A stretch of DNA of 38,435 bases. Source: Anaerolineae bacterium. Lineage in GTDB: Bacteria; Chloroflexota; Anaerolineae; Aggregatilineales; Phototrophicaceae. The first letter of the stretch is position 1. Each line of letters opens with the position of its first letter. The notes under the pieces were generated by a model. The model was not told where the DNA came from, searched no databases, and saw nothing but the letters and a program-made list of their open reading frames with translations. Made by a program: the position numbers and the translations under genes. The DNA lies in NCBI GenBank assembly GCA_025454525.1, contig JALOOG010000048.1:1-38435 (forward strand), written 5' to 3'. This document shows positions 31,236 to 38,435 of this stretch, one piece after another.

Positions 31236-32666
31236 ATCTTCTCCGACGACGATCATCACCCCGCTTTGGATCAGGCCATCGCGCCCCGGTTCGATGCGAT
31301 CTTCTGGGATGCCCAACAAGCGGGCCAAGTAGCGCCCGGTGTACGGATAAGTGCCATAGACGCGGATCGTCGTGAGCGTATTGGTCGGCTCAGGGATGTT
31401 ACCCGTTCCGGTGATCGTCACTTGTCGTCCTAATAACCATTCTTGGGTTTTTCCGGCGAGTCCGGCGACGTTGGTATTGTTATACACGTAAATCGCTGCG
31501 GCCTCTCCTTGGGAACTTTCGCGCAATTCTGCTAGGGTAGACGACGGACGCGGGTTAAACGTCTCTTGGATCAGATCGTAGATCGCGCCATAGTTGGGGA
31601 TCAAGATGTCCTCACCGCGTTCACTTTTTGCAAAGGTGACATGCCGGGTATCGATCACCGCGGTGGTGATGTCCTCTGGAGAGATATCGGCCGCCAAGAG
31701 TCCCAATTGCAACACATCGTTAATCGTGAGGTTGGTCACCACGCTACCAGACAATTCATCCCACAAGGTCGGGATCTGGGCGGCGAAACGTGTCACCCCA
31801 CCGACGCTCAAAAACGCTTGTTGCGCGGCCCGTAAGACTTGTTGTTGACGACGGGCGCGGTCAAAATCGCCGCCTTGTGTTTTGCGGGTGCGTGCATATT
31901 GCAACAATCGCTCTGAATTGAGACGTTGACACCCCGGTTCAAACGTCACGCGGATCGTGCCGTAGCCTGCATCGGGATAAGACGGATCATCAATCGCCTC
32001 GGTGATGCAGATTTCGATCCCGTCGGGGGCAAGCGTATCAACCAGCGTATAGAACACATCAAAGTTGATTCGCACGTATTTGTCCACGCGAATCCCAAAG
32101 TTCTGTTCGATCGTGGCCGCAGCCAAGGCGGGGCCCCCTCCACCGGGGTAATTATTGACATCGCCCAGATAATTGGCGTTGTTGATCCGTTCGGGTTGAT
32201 AGCCCGGAATGCTCACCCACAGATCGCGTGGAAGCGAGAGCATCCCAACTTTTTTCGTAATCGGGTTGATGTTGAGTAGGATCATCGTGTCGCTACGATA
32301 AGCGCGTTCGTTGTCAAAACCGCGTCGCTCATCAATGCCCATGAGCAGGATCGTGATCGTGCGTGGGTCATCCCAAGTGGGGATCGCGGTCGGGCCTTGT
32401 GAGATTGGATCGATCGTGGCGGTCGGTGGGATCGGGGTAAAGGTCACACCGGGCGGAGGAGTCAGGGTACGAGTGAGAGTCAGGGTGAGCGTTTGTGTGG
32501 GACGCGCCCCGATCAACGACTCCACGGATACATCGGTCGCTTGCTCTGGTTGAAAGTATGAGCCGAATTCATACGCCGTAGCGTAACCGATCACCGCGCA
32601 AATGACGGTCGCGAACATCAAACCGATCAAACCGACGATAAACACCCAAGTTGGTAATTTTCGCAT
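31200..32666 (-). CDS. LytR-CpsA-Psr (LCP) family protein with LytR C-terminal domain
   Basis: A 488-residue membrane-anchored protein. One membrane helix (about 7-29, VFIVGLIGLMFATVICAVIG) is followed by a Thr/Pro linker (LTLTRTLTPPPGVTFTP). The LCP domain (about 100-270) has ILLMGIDERRG, RSDTMILLNINP, SLPRDLWVSIPG and the Arg-rich FDRARRQQQVLRA helix that binds the lipid pyrophosphate. A LytR_C domain (about 380-480) ends the protein. LCP enzymes attach glycopolymers from undecaprenyl-pyrophosphate to the wall or to proteins. I chose ATG 32666, right before the membrane helix; the frame is open up to 32804. It is convergent with and overlaps the GT4 gene, and divergent from the TPR gene. 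Confidence 0.92.
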   Translation of the reverse strand: MRKLPTWVFIVGLIGLMFATVICAVIGYATAYEFGSYFQPEQATDVSVESLIGARPTQTLTLTLTRTLTPPPGVTFTPIPPTATIDPISQGPTAIPTWDDPRTITILLMGIDERRGFDNERAYRSDTMILLNINPITKKVGMLSLPRDLWVSIPGYQPERINNANYLGDVNNYPGGGGPALAAATIEQNFGIRVDKYVRINFDVFYTLVDTLAPDGIEICITEAIDDPSYPDAGYGTIRVTFEPGCQRLNSERLLQYARTRKTQGGDFDRARRQQQVLRAAQQAFLSVGGVTRFAAQIPTLWDELSGSVVTNLTINDVLQLGLLAADISPEDITTAVIDTRHVTFAKSERGEDILIPNYGAIYDLIQETFNPRPSSTLAELRESSQGEAAAIYVYNNTNVAGLAGKTQEWLLGRQVTITGTGNIPEPTNTLTTIRVYGTYPYTGRYLARLLGIPEDRIEPGRDGLIQSGVMIVVGEDLQPLLSGTPQP

Positions 32667-32802
32667 GAGGTTATCCGCATCCTTGCTCTGGTAAAACGGG
32701 ATTGTAGCATAGGGAATCGCTGCTTGTCGTGATCGAAAAGCGTCAAAATGCGCGGTATGCTTAAACGGTAATCGATCGATGTTGAGTAGAAATGAAACCG
32801 CC

Positions 32803-33609
32803 ATGCCTTACACCCCGCTAGAATTGGCCCAAGCTTTCCTCAAAACAGGCGAAATCGCGGACGCGATCGCGGCCTTAACGGAACATCTAGACCACGATCC
32901 CACTGATGACGCGGCCCGACGGTTACGGATTGAGGCCCAAATGCGACTCCCAGATCACTTAGACGCGGCCTTGACCGATCTCGATCAGATCACCGCGCCG
33001 ATCGCCGATGATTGGATCAAGCGATCGGTGATCCATGAGCGCTTAGGCGATCTATCGCTCTCGTATCACGATTTACGGCACGCTTGTGCCTTAGAACCGC
33101 ATTCAGAACGGTGGATCGAACGTGAGATCCACCTTTTGCAAGCGATGTCACAACCGGAACAAGCGATCGAACGTTTGAGTCGCTTACCGCTCACTTGGCG
33201 TTGGCAACAATGGCGCGGTGATCTCTATTTGCAAGCCGGACACTGGTCAGAGGCGGTCACTTGTTACACCGATGCGCTCACGCGGATTCAAGCCGATCGT
33301 GAGCTATGCGCGCAAACATTTTCACATGCTTTACGTGGCGGGATCGCGTTGGGACGGGCCGAAGCCTATTATCGTCAAGGGGTGCATGATCTCGCATGGG
33401 CCGATTATCAGGCCGCGGCCCAATGGATCCCGGATGAGCCGATGATCAGCTTTCGGATGGGGCTAATGCGTGCGGATCGGGAGGATCATCCCGCGGCGAT
33501 CTTGCTGTGTCAGGATGCGATGCGCCGGGCGACCCCGCTGTTACAAGCGCAATTTCGCGAAGAATTGCGGCGTTACCCGATGCTGCTGAAAGCCGTAGAG
33601 TCTCCGTAG
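32803..33609 (+). CDS. TPR-repeat protein
   Basis: A protein of about 268 residues with no signal peptide. Helical pairs with the TPR spacing run throughout: LAQAFLKTGEIADAIAALTE, RGDLYLQAGHWSEAVTCYTD and GRAEAYYRQGVHDLAWADYQ are the clearest. The rest are degenerate, and a final pair is at 240-260. It is probably a cytoplasmic scaffold. No strong ribosome binding site is visible; ATG 32779 is an alternative start that adds eight residues. It lies between two LCP genes, 81 bp before the second, and may be co-transcribed with it. Confidence 0.8.
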   Translation: MPYTPLELAQAFLKTGEIADAIAALTEHLDHDPTDDAARRLRIEAQMRLPDHLDAALTDLDQITAPIADDWIKRSVIHERLGDLSLSYHDLRHACALEPHSERWIEREIHLLQAMSQPEQAIERLSRLPLTWRWQQWRGDLYLQAGHWSEAVTCYTDALTRIQADRELCAQTFSHALRGGIALGRAEAYYRQGVHDLAWADYQAAAQWIPDEPMISFRMGLMRADREDHPAAILLCQDAMRRATPLLQAQFREELRRYPMLLKAVESP

Positions 33610-33689
33610 GGCAACCGTGTATACGGGGGAGCGCACCTTGTTTTACAATCAGATTATGATTTTAACGACTCAGTAAGGTAAGGTGTGTG

Positions 33690-35024
33690 ATGGCGCGTTA
33701 TATGTGGGTATGGGTGATCATCGGCTTGTTGGGGGTATTCGGCACGATCGCGGCACAAGATACGCCGGAGGAATCGATTCCTGATCCCGCGCCGTTGATC
33801 GAACGGCCCGATGATGACCTCAAAATCGTCTTGTTATTCGGCACGGCCACGCGCAACCCCAACAATCCCGGACTCGCCGACTCGGTGATGTTAGCGGCGG
33901 TCAATCGCACGGCCGGATCGGTCTCGCTGTTAGCGTTACCGCGTGATCTGTACGTGTATGTGCCGGATTTTGGCATGAAAAAGCTCAATACCGCCTATTA
34001 TTACGGAGAAGTGCGTGATGGTACAGGGGTACAAGTCCTCAAAGACACGATCCGCTATAACTTAGGTGTGGAAGTCGATTATTACGCCCATGTCAATTTC
34101 GCGGGCTTTTTTGAGATCGTCGATACGATCGGCGGGATCGATCTGGCAGTGGATTGTACGATCTACGATTGGAAGCTTAAATCGTGGGAATTGGACATGA
34201 TGATCGCCGAAAACTATGAGATGTTCCTGATGCCCGTGGGCGTGCATCACATGGATGCGAATACTGCGCTTTGGTACGTGCGGAGTCGCAATACCAGCAG
34301 CGACATTGACCGCGGCCGTCGTCAACAAGACGTGTTACGGGCCATTTGGCGCACGATCCGCTCACGCGGACTACTCACCGATCTGCCCGCGCTGTGGAGT
34401 CAAGTGACTGAGCATGTCGATACCGATTTTACCTTAACCGATGCGTTGGGGTATCTGCCATTTGCATCGCAATTTGAGGCGGATCGCATGGTGAGTTATC
34501 GCTTTAAATTGGGCCAAGAGATCCGCAATGCGTTTTCGCCCGCGCCCGAACGGGCCGCGATCCTCGCGATCGAACCCGATCCAACGGCCGCGTTGATCAC
34601 CCAATTTTTAACCCCACCGACTGAAAATCAAGTGGCACGCAATCAATTACGGGTGGAGATCGTCAATACCAGTGGCGTAGAACAACTCGAATATGTGGCG
34701 GCGGATCGCTTGGCGCAAGAAGGTTTTACCCCGGTGATCGTTCAAGAAAACTCGCATTTTCGCAATTACACCGCGATCTACGATTACACCGGCCAGACCA
34801 AAGGCGGCCCCGTGGCACAATTGCAACGGGTGTTACGAGTCACCGATGACGGGGTGATGACTGAACCGGATGCGACACGGGCGGCCGATTATAAGATCTA
34901 CTTGGGGCATATGTATCTGTATTGGTCATGTACGCGGGATGTGATCCAACCGCGGATCAAGATCGATGAACACGGCACGATCGTGATCGATGAAAGCGCG
35001 TTGACTCCCACCCCGACTCCGTAA
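33690..35024 (+). CDS. LytR-CpsA-Psr (LCP) family protein, second copy, with LytR C-terminal domain
   Basis: A 444-residue exported protein. A signal peptide or anchor (about 4-23, ending TIAAQDT) is followed by the LCP domain (about 45-235): IVLLFGTATRN, LADSVMLAAVNR, LLALPRDLYVYVPDFG, the KLNTAYYYGE loop and the DIDRGRRQQDVLRAIW helix. A LytR_C-like domain (about 315-420, LRVEIVNTSGVEQLEYVAAD) follows, then a short Pro/Thr tail. AAGG precedes ATG 33690. The usual Asp/Arg residues for pyrophosphate binding are present, but the glycine-rich GxD start is GTA here (LFGTATRN instead of LGxDxR), a departure worth noting. A strong terminator follows. Confidence 0.92.
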   Translation: MARYMWVWVIIGLLGVFGTIAAQDTPEESIPDPAPLIERPDDDLKIVLLFGTATRNPNNPGLADSVMLAAVNRTAGSVSLLALPRDLYVYVPDFGMKKLNTAYYYGEVRDGTGVQVLKDTIRYNLGVEVDYYAHVNFAGFFEIVDTIGGIDLAVDCTIYDWKLKSWELDMMIAENYEMFLMPVGVHHMDANTALWYVRSRNTSSDIDRGRRQQDVLRAIWRTIRSRGLLTDLPALWSQVTEHVDTDFTLTDALGYLPFASQFEADRMVSYRFKLGQEIRNAFSPAPERAAILAIEPDPTAALITQFLTPPTENQVARNQLRVEIVNTSGVEQLEYVAADRLAQEGFTPVIVQENSHFRNYTAIYDYTGQTKGGPVAQLQRVLRVTDDGVMTEPDATRAADYKIYLGHMYLYWSCTRDVIQPRIKIDEHGTIVIDESALTPTPTP

Positions 35025-35040
35025 GGTTTAAAACACGATA

Positions 35041-35074
35041 CAGCGGGAAAACCGCCCCGGATGTTTTCCCGCTG
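35041..35074 (+). terminator. Terminator after the second LCP gene
   Basis: CAGCGGGAAAAC (35041-35052) pairs perfectly with GTTTTCCCGCTG (35063-35074). The following T-run is short (ATATTT). Confidence 0.8.
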
Positions 35075-35106
35075 ATATTTGCGATGTGATGATGCGTGAG
35101 ATCGTT

Positions 35107-35112
35107 TATAAT
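35107..35112 (+). promoter_or_regulatory. TATAAT -10 box, first TIR gene
   Basis: A consensus -10 box 38 bp upstream of ATG 35150, inside a block (about 35084-35150) duplicated before the second TIR gene. I see no clear -35 box. Confidence 0.5.
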
Positions 35113-35149
35113 CGATACAAGATTATCACAGCACAAGACGACGGGCGCG

Positions 35150-36745
35150 ATGAAATCAGTATTTATCAGTTATTCCAGTGAAGATCGCCCATGGGTGATC
35201 GAATTGTTTAAGGCGTTACATGATGAGTTGGGGTATTTGGCGTGGTATGACCACTTGACGGCCGCCGCGGCGCAATGGTGGCAAGTGATCATGGAAAACT
35301 TGGAAAACGCCGATTGTGTGATTTATGTGATGACCCCCAACGCGCTTCAATCGACCTATTGCCAAGTGGAGATCGATTACGCGCTCCGCTTGAATAAACC
35401 GATCTTGCCGATCTTCTTAAAAGAATGCACGTATCCAAAAAATTTAGCGGAGCGCGGGATTCAATGGCTAAAGTTGGTTGAAAATTCGGCTGTAGAGCGG
35501 GCCTTAGGGCGGATCGAAAAAGCGTTCGGTCAAATTCGGATCGATAAGCTGCAAAATGGCAAGTATCAACCGCAAAAAGCGGATCGTCCAGCCGCACCGC
35601 GTAAACATGACCCGAAAGAGAGCTATCGCTTGGCCGCGCAAGCTGCCGCCCAAGCCAATTTTTCGTTAGCGTTAGAGCTATATCAGCGGGTGATCGATGC
35701 GGGTGAGTCCTCGTATCGTAAAGGCGCTCAAGAACGCCACGGAGAAATTGAGTTATACGCCGAAATTGTTCATTTATACGAACAGGGCTTGATCCGAGAT
35801 GCACGGCCGCTCTGGCGGGATTATGTGGAGAAATACGGTGATGAGTATGATCCGAAAGCGCTTAAGGCATTGTTAAATCTAGAGCAAAAACCACTGCCCG
35901 CGCCGAAAGCCATTCCGATCGAAATGGCAGAAAGAGCGGCTTACACTTTCAAGGGCAAACGGAATCACGATTGGACTCCGGTAGTCATGACGTTTGATGA
36001 CCTGAAGATCCCCGATATGCCGTTTTGCCTTGTCCCGGTCGGATCATTTGAAATGGGCGATGATCAAAATGACGATCAAATTCGACATCCGCAAACCCTT
36101 TCGCGGCCGTATTGGATCGCACAATACCCAGTGACCCATAGAGAATGGAAACAAGGGGTGGCGGCCGGCGTAGTGCGTGAACCGTCTACCCAAAATCCCT
36201 TAGCTTGGTATCAGGCGGATGATCTACAAGACGCACCTGTGGCAGGGATCTCATGGACGGAGGCCCTAAAATTTTGCCAATGGCTAGGGGCGCGCTTGCC
36301 CACCGAATGCGAATGGGAATACGCGGCGCGAGGGGTGGAAAGTTGGTTATTTCCTTGGGGAAACGATTGGAACAGCGATTACGCGGTGGTACGTGCCAAC
36401 AGCGGCGGAAAACCCAATCCGATCTCGGTGCGATCTGGTGGACGCAGTTGGATCGATGCCCGACACTTGATCGGCAATGTGTCCGAATGGTGTAGCACCC
36501 GCTACCATGAGGATCGCTATCCTTATCCGTATCAATCGGCGGATGGGCGGGAAGATCTCACCGATACCCATGATCAACGGATCTTACGCGGCGGTTCATG
36601 GGATAACGGACGCGATCAGGTAAGCGCGGCGTTACGTCATTGGGGAGAAGTGAGCGATCGATACCATTACCTTGGCTTTCGCTGTGCGCGATCGGCGCTG
36701 ATGCTTAAGGCCATCGCCTCACAACAGATCGCCGAAAAGACGTAA
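35150..36745 (+). CDS. TIR - helical - SUMF1/C-type-lectin-fold protein, copy 1
   Basis: A 531-residue protein. Residues 1-110 are a TIR domain: VFISYSSEDRPWVIELFKAL, then WYDHLTAAAAQWWQVIMENL, VIYVMTPNALQSTYCQVEID and KPILPIFLKE. Residues about 155-250 are helical (AAQANFSLALELYQRVID, LYEQGLIRDARPLWRDYV), TPR-like. Residues about 295-515 are a formylglycine-generating-enzyme/C-type-lectin-fold domain: LVPVGSFEMGDDQ, YWIAQYPVTHREW, RLPTECEWEYAARG, GNVSEWC, RILRGGSWDN and GFRCAR. The FGE copper cysteines are absent (Asn after GGSWD). It is probably a sensor-effector protein, perhaps in defence or signalling, but that is inference. ATG 35150 has only a weak ribosome binding site. Its stop lies inside the palindrome of cassette B. 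Confidence 0.92.
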   Translation: MKSVFISYSSEDRPWVIELFKALHDELGYLAWYDHLTAAAAQWWQVIMENLENADCVIYVMTPNALQSTYCQVEIDYALRLNKPILPIFLKECTYPKNLAERGIQWLKLVENSAVERALGRIEKAFGQIRIDKLQNGKYQPQKADRPAAPRKHDPKESYRLAAQAAAQANFSLALELYQRVIDAGESSYRKGAQERHGEIELYAEIVHLYEQGLIRDARPLWRDYVEKYGDEYDPKALKALLNLEQKPLPAPKAIPIEMAERAAYTFKGKRNHDWTPVVMTFDDLKIPDMPFCLVPVGSFEMGDDQNDDQIRHPQTLSRPYWIAQYPVTHREWKQGVAAGVVREPSTQNPLAWYQADDLQDAPVAGISWTEALKFCQWLGARLPTECEWEYAARGVESWLFPWGNDWNSDYAVVRANSGGKPNPISVRSGGRSWIDARHLIGNVSEWCSTRYHEDRYPYPYQSADGREDLTDTHDQRILRGGSWDNGRDQVSAALRHWGEVSDRYHYLGFRCARSALMLKAIASQQIAEKT

Positions 36746-36762
36746 CATTTGTTACGACTTTT
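36735..36762. promoter_or_regulatory. Palindrome of cassette B, overlapping the first TIR gene stop
   Basis: AAAAGACGTAACA, a 2-nt centre and TGTTACGACTTTT form a 28-bp palindrome with one mismatched pair (A opposite A). The TAA of the first TIR gene (36743-36745) is inside it. The hairpin followed by T's could terminate that gene while also opening the cassette. Confidence 0.7.
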
Positions 36763-36955
36763 TCGCTCATCTGTGCTATCATCTACTCCAGATGACCGTG
36801 ATCACCTTCAGGAGGATCGGATGAGTGGGCAATTTCAGCTTGTATTTGCGGTTTCGGGCTTGCTTCTCGACGTTAGAGCGCAAATCTTACGATCCGCCTG
36901 AACACGTTGCGGCTGTCGCCGAATCTTTTTTGGGGTGTCACTGCCGCCACTGCCT
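36763..36955 (+). other. Dispersed small-ORF cassette, copy B (body)
   Basis: Directly after the palindrome come CGCTCATCTGTGCTATCATC (extended -10-like), GATGACCGTGATCACC, CAGGAGGATCGGATGA, the small ORF, CTTACGATCCGCCT (14 bases identical with copy A), GTTGCGGCTGTCGCCGAA and a T-run with GCCGCCACTGCC. It fills the gap between the two TIR genes. Confidence 0.7.
36821..36901 (+). CDS. Small ORF of cassette B (26 aa)
   Basis: It reads MSGQFQLVFAVSGLLLDVRA then QILRSA, a hydrophobic core with a charged tail. AGGAGG stands five bases upstream. A 10-codon ORF (ATG 36792, MTVITFRRIG) precedes it, and its TGA overlaps this ATG, as in copy A. Its first part (QFQ-VFA) matches copy A; the end IL-RSA is also shared. 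Confidence 0.4.
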   Translation: MSGQFQLVFAVSGLLLDVRAQILRSA

Positions 36956-37013
36956 TAGTGAGCAGACGATTGGATGTGTCTGTTGTAATGATGTGATGAT
37001 GCGTCAGATCGTT

Positions 37014-37019
37014 TATAAT
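37014..37019 (+). promoter_or_regulatory. TATAAT -10 box, second TIR gene
   Basis: The counterpart of the box at 35107; the surrounding block, about 36991-37056, is nearly identical to 35084-35149, so the duplication includes the promoter and 5' leader. Confidence 0.5.
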
Positions 37020-37056
37020 CAATGCGAGATTATCACAGCACAAGACGACGGGCGCG

Positions 37057-38435
37057 ATGAATTTATTTATCAGTTATTCAGGTGAAGATCGCCCATGGGT
37101 GATCGAATTGTCTAAGGCGTTACATGATGAGTTGGGGTATTTGGCGTGGTATGACCACTTGACGGCGGCCGCGGCGCAATGGTGGCAAGTGATCATGGAA
37201 AACTTGGAAAACGCCGATTGTGTGATCTATGTGATGACCCCCAACTCGCTTCAATCCAGCTATTGCCAAGCGGAGATCGATTACGCGCTTCGCTTGAATA
37301 AACCGATCTTGCCGATCTTCTTAAAAGAATGCCCGTATCCAAAAAATTTAGCGGAGCGCGGGATTCAATGGCTAAAGTTGAGCGAAAATGCCACAATGGA
37401 GCGCACTTTGCTCCAGATCGAACGGTCATTTAGGCAAATTCAGAGCGATGAGGCGAAAGGCAAGTATCAACCGCAAAAAGCGGATCGTCCGGCCATGCCG
37501 CGTAAACATGACCCGAAAGAGAGTTATCGCTTGGCCGCGCAAGCCGCGGCACAAGCCAATTTCTCGTTAGCGTTAGAGCTGTATCAGCGGGTGATCGATG
37601 CAGGTGAGTCCGCATATCGTAAAGGCGCGCAAGAACGTCACGGAGAAATTGAGTTATACGCCGAAATTGTTCATCTATACGAACAGGGTTTGATCCGAGA
37701 TGCGCGCCCGCTCTGGCGGGATTATGTGGAGAAATACGATGATGAGTATGATCCCAAAGCGCTTAAGGTGTTGTTAAATCTAGAGCAAAAACCACCGCCC
37801 GCGCCGAAAGCCAATCCGATCGAAATTGCAGAAAGAGCAGCTTACGCTTTCAAGGGCAAGCGGAATGACGATTGGACTCCGGTGGTGATGACGTTTGATG
37901 ACCTTGTCCCCGTCGGATCGTTTGAAATGGGTGATGACAATTCAAGATGGACTGATGAAAGGCCTGCCCATCCACAAACGATCGCACGGCCGTATTGGAT
38001 CGCGCAATCTCCGGTGACGAATGCTCAATGGCGAGTCGCGGTGGAAGCGAAAGTGGTAGATGTGCCACAAACTACAAATTCATTGAAATGGTATCAAGAC
38101 TCCAATATGGCAGACGCGCCGGTGGTGGGGATCTCATGGTTTGATGCCCTGAAGTTTTGCCAATGGTTAGGGACGCGCTTGCCCACGGAACGCGACTGGG
38201 AATACGCGGCACGGGGGATCGAAAGTCTGATCTATCCATGGGGGAACGCGTGGAAGGCGGAGAACGCGGTTTTTAAGGGGAATAGTGGGAGTCAACCGAA
38301 CCCGGTGACAAGTCGTCCGGCAGGTCGGAGTTGGGTTGAGGCGCGCCATTTAAGTGGCAATGTCTGGGAATGGTGCAGCTCCATTTATGATCAGGAAAAT
38401 TACCCTTATCCTTATCGCGAAGATGACGGACGAGA
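37057..38435 (+). CDS. TIR - helical - SUMF1/C-type-lectin-fold protein, copy 2 (3' end outside window)
   Basis: The frame stays open from ATG 37057 to the window edge (459 complete codons seen). It begins MNLFISYSGEDRPWVIELSK and follows copy 1 closely through the TIR and helical parts (by eye close to nine residues in ten identical). The lectin-fold part diverges much more (EMGDDNSRWTDERPAHPQT, YWIAQSPVTNAQW, RLPTERDWEYAARG, GNVWEWC). Relative to copy 1, 27 bases are missing near 37904, removing KIPDMPFCL before VPVGSFEMG. The C-terminal motifs (GGSW, GFR) are off the edge. The same role as copy 1 is expected, perhaps with another ligand. Confidence 0.92.
   Translation, partial: MNLFISYSGEDRPWVIELSKALHDELGYLAWYDHLTAAAAQWWQVIMENLENADCVIYVMTPNSLQSSYCQAEIDYALRLNKPILPIFLKECPYPKNLAERGIQWLKLSENATMERTLLQIERSFRQIQSDEAKGKYQPQKADRPAMPRKHDPKESYRLAAQAAAQANFSLALELYQRVIDAGESAYRKGAQERHGEIELYAEIVHLYEQGLIRDARPLWRDYVEKYDDEYDPKALKVLLNLEQKPPPAPKANPIEIAERAAYAFKGKRNDDWTPVVMTFDDLVPVGSFEMGDDNSRWTDERPAHPQTIARPYWIAQSPVTNAQWRVAVEAKVVDVPQTTNSLKWYQDSNMADAPVVGISWFDALKFCQWLGTRLPTERDWEYAARGIESLIYPWGNAWKAENAVFKGNSGSQPNPVTSRPAGRSWVEARHLSGNVWEWCSSIYDQENYPYPYREDDGR

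Noticed and set aside
35041-35074. A regulatory RNA before the first TIR gene
   Set aside because: The hairpin is a simple perfect stem right after the LCP stop and is fully explained as a terminator; the block duplicated before the second TIR gene starts after it.
35150-36745. A true formylglycine-generating sulfatase activator
   Set aside because: The copper-binding cysteines are absent and no sulfatase is nearby; the fold match is kept but the activity is not claimed.
36825-37085. 86-codon frame through cassette B into the second TIR gene
   Set aside because: It runs through the promoter and start of the TIR gene in another frame and is Cys-rich without homology; its AAVAE part is discussed as a frameshift issue instead.

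Overview
This 38.4-kb window is bacterial chromosome, most likely from a member of the Chloroflexota (Anaerolineae-like). That placement is an inference from gene content: DUF6916, FecR/pre-peptidase/CARDB secreted proteins, paired LytR-CpsA-Psr proteins, several PAS/GAF histidine kinases without a linked response regulator, TIR/SUMF1-fold fusions and a SAM-I riboswitch on metK. No rRNA, tRNA or CRISPR array is visible. Codon context is distinctive: isoleucine is nearly always ATC after a codon ending in G, so GATC is very frequent.

Layout. 0-4 kb: a frameshifted glycosyltransferase at the left edge, a PAS-PAS histidine kinase, a small asparagine-rich gene broken by a 22-bp duplication, a small STAS-like protein and a GNAT acetyltransferase. 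3.9-4.8 kb: repeat land with 128-bp tandem units, copy A of a dispersed small-ORF cassette and an insertion-sequence end relic. 4.8-15.3 kb: a membrane protein, topoisomerase IB, a large coiled-coil membrane protein, a Tat-type substrate-binding protein with a DUF6916 partner, a second PAS kinase, a broken AAA ATPase/TOPRIM-like pair, a UPF0173 hydrolase and a GAF kinase. 15.3-15.9 kb: a non-coding region with about a dozen helically phased TTWTGAACAG repeats, between divergent genes. 15.9-20.7 kb: an ABC-2 exporter, an LtrA-like membrane protein, a secreted acidic protein and a nucleotide-sugar reductase-like SDR. 20.8-21.8 kb: a truncated membrane-protein gene and a deleted IS4-like element bounded by inverted repeats. 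21.85-23.4 kb: promoter, SAM-I riboswitch, attenuator terminator and metK. 23.4-26.75 kb: tandem secreted paralogues. 27-29.6 kb: a polytopic membrane protein and cystathionine beta-synthase. 29.7-29.95 kb: cassette copy C. 30-35 kb: GT4 glycosyltransferase, LCP protein, TPR protein and a second LCP protein, which suggests envelope glycopolymer assembly. 35-38.4 kb: a tandem duplication of a TIR-helical-SUMF1/C-type-lectin-fold gene with cassette copy B between the copies; the second copy runs off the window.

The items that most deserve follow-up are the phased DnaA-box-like array, the three-copy cassette (palindrome, promoter-like boxes, strong ribosome binding site, 21-26 codon ORF, conserved GC-rich tail), and the duplicated TIR/SUMF1 genes, whose effector and sensor domains both lack usual catalytic residues. 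Much of the window also shows recent decay: a frameshift in the glycosyltransferase, a frameshift in a Walker A motif, a 22-bp duplication, a truncated gene and an internally deleted transposase.
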